From: Pseudomonadota bacterium | GTDB taxonomy: Bacteria; Pseudomonadota; Gammaproteobacteria; Burkholderiales; Thiobacillaceae | Direction of reading: 5' to 3' | DNA: 64,000 nucleotides | Assembly (NCBI GenBank): GCA_029558905.1 | Contig: JAKQCX010000035.1 | Coordinates: 1-64,000 of the forward strand | In this document: positions 61,709 to 64,000 of the stretch, one piece after another | Position numbering within the stretch: position 1 is the first letter of the stretch | How the letters are laid out: each line of letters starts with the position of its first letter | Program-made: the position numbers and the translations under genes | Notes under the pieces: model-generated | Databases searched by the model: none | Seen by the model: only the letters and a program-made list of their open reading frames with translations | Told to the model about the DNA's origin: nothing

Positions 61709-62194
61709 TCAAGGGGCGATGCGCAGCCCGGTCTTCTTGAGGATGCGGTTGCTGTAGAGGATATCGTGCTGGTGGCAGGCCAGACCCAGTATCCGGCCGA
61801 TATGGGCCGCGTACTGCTCCACTTCCTTACGGTCATGACCATGCACCATGGCGAACAGATTGTAGGGCCACTGCGGCGGGTGACGTGGGCGGCGATAGCA
61901 ATGGCTGACGAAGTCCAGATTGCCGATGCGCTCGCCCAGGGCATCCACCAGGGCATCGTCCACATCCCACACGGTCATGCCATTGGCCTTGTAGCCCAGG
62001 GCATAGTGGTTGGGCACGACACCGATGCGGCGGATGGCGCCGCTGGCCTGCATGGCGCGCAGGCGCTGCATGACCACTTCCGCAGGGATGCCCACCTTTT
62101 CCGCCACCGCCGCATAGGGTTCCGGCACCAGGGGCAGGCCCGCCTGGGTGGCCTGGATGATGCGCTGGTCCACCGCATCGAGGACGAATTCCAT
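61709..62194 (-). CDS. nirH: Heme d1 siroheme decarboxylase subunit, NirH type
   Basis: The 161-residue AsnC-fold protein is one of the Nir(D/L/G/H) decarboxylases: 'MEFVLDAVDQRIIQATQAGLPLVPEPYAAVAEKVGIP', 'IRRIGVVPNHYALGYKANGMTVWDVDDALVDALGERIG' and 'HCYRRPRHPPQWPYNLFAMVHG'. It resembles DNA-binding Lrp proteins but decarboxylates siroheme to didecarboxysiroheme. ATG at 62194 begins the conserved part; the NirG/NirH assignment is by order. Confidence 0.85.
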   Translation of the reverse strand: MEFVLDAVDQRIIQATQAGLPLVPEPYAAVAEKVGIPAEVVMQRLRAMQASGAIRRIGVVPNHYALGYKANGMTVWDVDDALVDALGERIGNLDFVSHCYRRPRHPPQWPYNLFAMVHGHDRKEVEQYAAHIGRILGLACHQHDILYSNRILKKTGLRIAP

Positions 62195-62208
62195 GTCGTT
62201 CCGTCCGT

Positions 62209-62706
62209 TCACGCCCGCAGCATCAGCTCCACGAAATACTCCTGTTCCTTGGGAAACCGGAAGACCGGGTAGCCTGTGATGTCCTCGATGTAGCGAAAGG
62301 CCGCCTCCACCTTTTCCGGTGTCTCGGCAGCGCCCACGAACCACATGTTCAAACGATGTTCACGCCGGTAGTTGTGCGCAATTTCCGGCTGCTGATTGAC
62401 GAACTGGGCGATGCGCTCGAAATCCTGCCTGGGGATGGACATGGCTGCCAGCACATTGGCGCCGCCAAAACGGCTGGCATCGAACAAGGGCCCGAACCGG
62501 GTCAGCACCCGCTCGTCCAGCAAACGCCGCAGGCGCGCCAGAAGTTCCGCCTCTTCCAGGCCCAGATCGCGCGCGGCCCGAGCATAGGGACGCGTGCACA
62601 CCGGGAAACCTCCCTGCAGGCCATTGATGATGCGCCGGTCCACATCATCCAGCAGCGCGGCTGACGCGTAATCCGCAATCGGCGGGGGGACACTGTGTGG
62701 ATGCAT
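62209..62706 (-). CDS. nirG: Heme d1 siroheme decarboxylase subunit, NirG type
   Basis: The 165-residue AsnC-fold protein has 'DVDRRIINGLQGGFPVCTRPYARAARDLGLEEAELLARLRRLLDE', 'TRFGPLFDASRFGGANVLAAMSIP' and 'HNYRREHRLNMWFVGAAETPEKVE'. The 'LNMWFV' and 'HNYRREH' pattern is the NirG/NirL half. It lies 12 bp after nirDL and 14 bp before nirH. Confidence 0.85.
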   Translation of the reverse strand: MHPHSVPPPIADYASAALLDDVDRRIINGLQGGFPVCTRPYARAARDLGLEEAELLARLRRLLDERVLTRFGPLFDASRFGGANVLAAMSIPRQDFERIAQFVNQQPEIAHNYRREHRLNMWFVGAAETPEKVEAAFRYIEDITGYPVFRFPKEQEYFVELMLRA

Positions 62707-62718
62707 ACCGCGGACTTC

Positions 62719-63741
62719 TCATGCCGCCTTGGACAGGCTGGCATAACGGGCACCACACTGCTTGAAACGGCGGTGGGAGAACAAGGGCGCGTGACACAAC
62801 CTGTCCACGCCCAGCTGCCGGCTCAGGTCCGCGTGCAGGTGCTCGATCTGTGTCAGCACCGCTTCGCGCGCCTGCCCATGCACCATGGAAAACAGGTTGT
62901 AGGGCCAGTCCGGCGGACGGCGGGGACGCTGATAGCACAAGGTCACGGCAGGCTGGGCCGCCAGCAGCTGTCCCGCTTCCTCCGCCCGGCCCTCGGGAAT
63001 GTCCCACACCACCATGGCATTGGCGGTATAGCCCAGTTCCCTGTGGCGTACCACCACGCCAAAACGACGGATCACGGACAACTGCAGGAGACGCTGCAAG
63101 CGGGCAATGAAATCCGTCTCGCTCATACCGCAACGCTTGGCCAGGTTGGCGTAGGGGTGCGCACTGAATTCCAGCCCCTCTTCCAGCACGGCTGCCACGG
63201 CGTAATCCCGTGGCTCCAGCTGGCCGCGCAACTGGGCCGTATCAACGGATTTGCTGGCCGCGTCCAGATGCGAATGAACCAGCTGGCCCCCGAGCCGGAA
63301 ACCCAGGTCGATGTGGTAATCCGCCAGCATGGGCAGATCCAGGGGTTTCAGCCCGGTGGCACGCTGGATTTCCGCCAGCACCTGCGCCACGCGCTCACCG
63401 TCGGCGGATGCCACCACGAACCAGAGGTTGAACGCGTGTTCACGTTCATAATTGTGATTGACCTCCGGGAAGGCGTCGATGATGCGCGCCACCTCTTCCA
63501 GGCGTTCCGGCGGACAGGCCACCGCCGCCAGGGTGCTCCAACCCAGTACATGCGGGCGGAAAACGGCCCCCACGCGGGAAATGTGCCCCTGGGCCTTCAG
63601 CCCCGCCAGGCGTTCCAGCACCGTGTCTTCATCGCATCCCAGCCGGTCCGCCATCGCGGCATAAGGTCGCGGCATCAGGGGGAAGTCCCGCTGCCAGTCG
63701 TTGAGCAGACGGAATTCCAGACTGGTCAAGGCCGGGGTCAT
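62719..63741 (-). CDS. nirDL: Fused heme d1 siroheme decarboxylase NirDL
   Basis: The 340-residue protein is two AsnC-fold halves in one chain: residues 1-160 with 'EVNHNYEREHAFNLWFVVAS' and residues 180-340 with 'CYQRPRRPPDWPYNLFSMVHGQ'. This NirD-NirL fusion occurs in other denitrifiers and decarboxylates siroheme with NirG/NirH. ATG at 63741 overlaps the stop of the upstream nirF by 4 nt (ATGA). Confidence 0.88.
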   Translation of the reverse strand: MTPALTSLEFRLLNDWQRDFPLMPRPYAAMADRLGCDEDTVLERLAGLKAQGHISRVGAVFRPHVLGWSTLAAVACPPERLEEVARIIDAFPEVNHNYEREHAFNLWFVVASADGERVAQVLAEIQRATGLKPLDLPMLADYHIDLGFRLGGQLVHSHLDAASKSVDTAQLRGQLEPRDYAVAAVLEEGLEFSAHPYANLAKRCGMSETDFIARLQRLLQLSVIRRFGVVVRHRELGYTANAMVVWDIPEGRAEEAGQLLAAQPAVTLCYQRPRRPPDWPYNLFSMVHGQAREAVLTQIEHLHADLSRQLGVDRLCHAPLFSHRRFKQCGARYASLSKAA

Positions 63742-64000
63742 AACCCGATCCGGTGCGCGCGGGAGGTGAAAAAGATGCCGCTGGGCGCATCCGCCGGCAG
63801 TTCAGCCAGCTTCCTGAAGGTATGGGTGTCGTACACCTCGAGACGGTTCGCGTCCCGCACCGATAGCCAGACCTGTTCACCCCGGGGCGTGAATTCCATG
63901 TGCAGGACGGCCTTGCCGGGTTTCATTTCATGCACGATCTTCTGGCTCGGCACGTCGATGATCTGCACGGTGTCGTAATGAGGAAAGGCGAAATTGACCC
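63738..64000 (-). CDS. nirF: Heme d1 biosynthesis protein NirF, C-terminal part
   Basis: The visible last 86 codons run off the window edge without a start. They match the NirF propeller end: 'VNFAFPHYDTVQIIDVPSQ', 'HMEFTPRGEQVWLSVRDANRLEVYDTHTFRK' and 'ADAPSGIFFTSRAHRIGL'. NirF is a d1-like propeller that binds the precursor and is a periplasmic dehydrogenase in heme d1 synthesis. It overlaps nirDL by 4 nt. Confidence 0.85.
   Translation of the reverse strand, partial: VNFAFPHYDTVQIIDVPSQKIVHEMKPGKAVLHMEFTPRGEQVWLSVRDANRLEVYDTHTFRKLAELPADAPSGIFFTSRAHRIGL

Overview
This 64 kb window looks like chromosome from a GC-rich betaproteobacterium that oxidises sulfur and denitrifies. The supporting signs are soxXAB, a DsrC/TusE-type sulfur carrier, a heme d1 assembly cluster (nirF-DL-G-H-J-N), type IV pilus minor pilins with pilY1, ubiC-ubiA, and a beta-type coaX/birA arrangement. 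A Thiobacillaceae, Sterolibacteriaceae or Rhodocyclaceae-like host is an inference from gene content; no rRNA is present. No insertion sequence, phage, integrase or CRISPR array was found.

Layout. 1-4.1 kb: the end of ccmI (cytochrome c maturation), then alr, a frameshifted dadA and a divergent Lrp-type regulator, which together form a D-alanine utilisation unit, followed by tRNA-Gly(CCC). 4.2-8.6 kb: thiS-thiG-trmB-alaS. 8.6-11.8 kb: a PilZ-like protein and a sigma-54 response regulator. 11.8-14.2 kb: SPOR-like protein, coaX and birA. 14.3-22 kb: fimT-pilV-pilW-pilX-pilY2-like-pilY1 plus two more pilins, mostly joined by ATGA overlaps. 22.2-26.5 kb: thiO, an AlgZ-like kinase with no AlgR, a Fur/Irr-like regulator, a Tat/lipobox TRAP solute receptor and a lipoprotein cytochrome c. 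26.5-31.8 kb: a small hairpin repeat array, FKBP, an OmpA lipoprotein, dctQM, pmbA and darP.

31.9-38 kb: an HDOD-like histidine kinase, an REC-PAS-GGDEF-EAL protein and an Atm1-type ABC exporter. 38-41.8 kb: a PhnD-like binding protein, ubiC, ubiA and an EgtB/SenA-type sulfoxide synthase homologue. 41.9-47 kb: DedA, a single-subunit molybdopterin oxidoreductase, MarR, Yip1 and a Crp-family regulator. 47.4-52.1 kb: soxX-soxA-soxB (no soxYZ) and a BepA-like protease. 52.1-58.8 kb: moaC overlapping an FGE-fold gene, a small periplasmic protein, a single-cysteine DsrC-like protein, sodB, a TPR protein, ridA and recG. 58.9-64 kb: the heme d1 cluster.

Together the sox, molybdopterin, d1 and cytochrome genes fit thiosulfate-driven respiration with nitrate or nitrite. 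The least explained parts are the split PilZ-like protein, the orphan molybdoenzyme with its MarR neighbour, the EgtB/SenA homologue, the moaC/FGE pair, the Tat-lipoprotein TRAP receptor coupled to a cytochrome, and the hairpin repeats near 26.2-26.7 kb.
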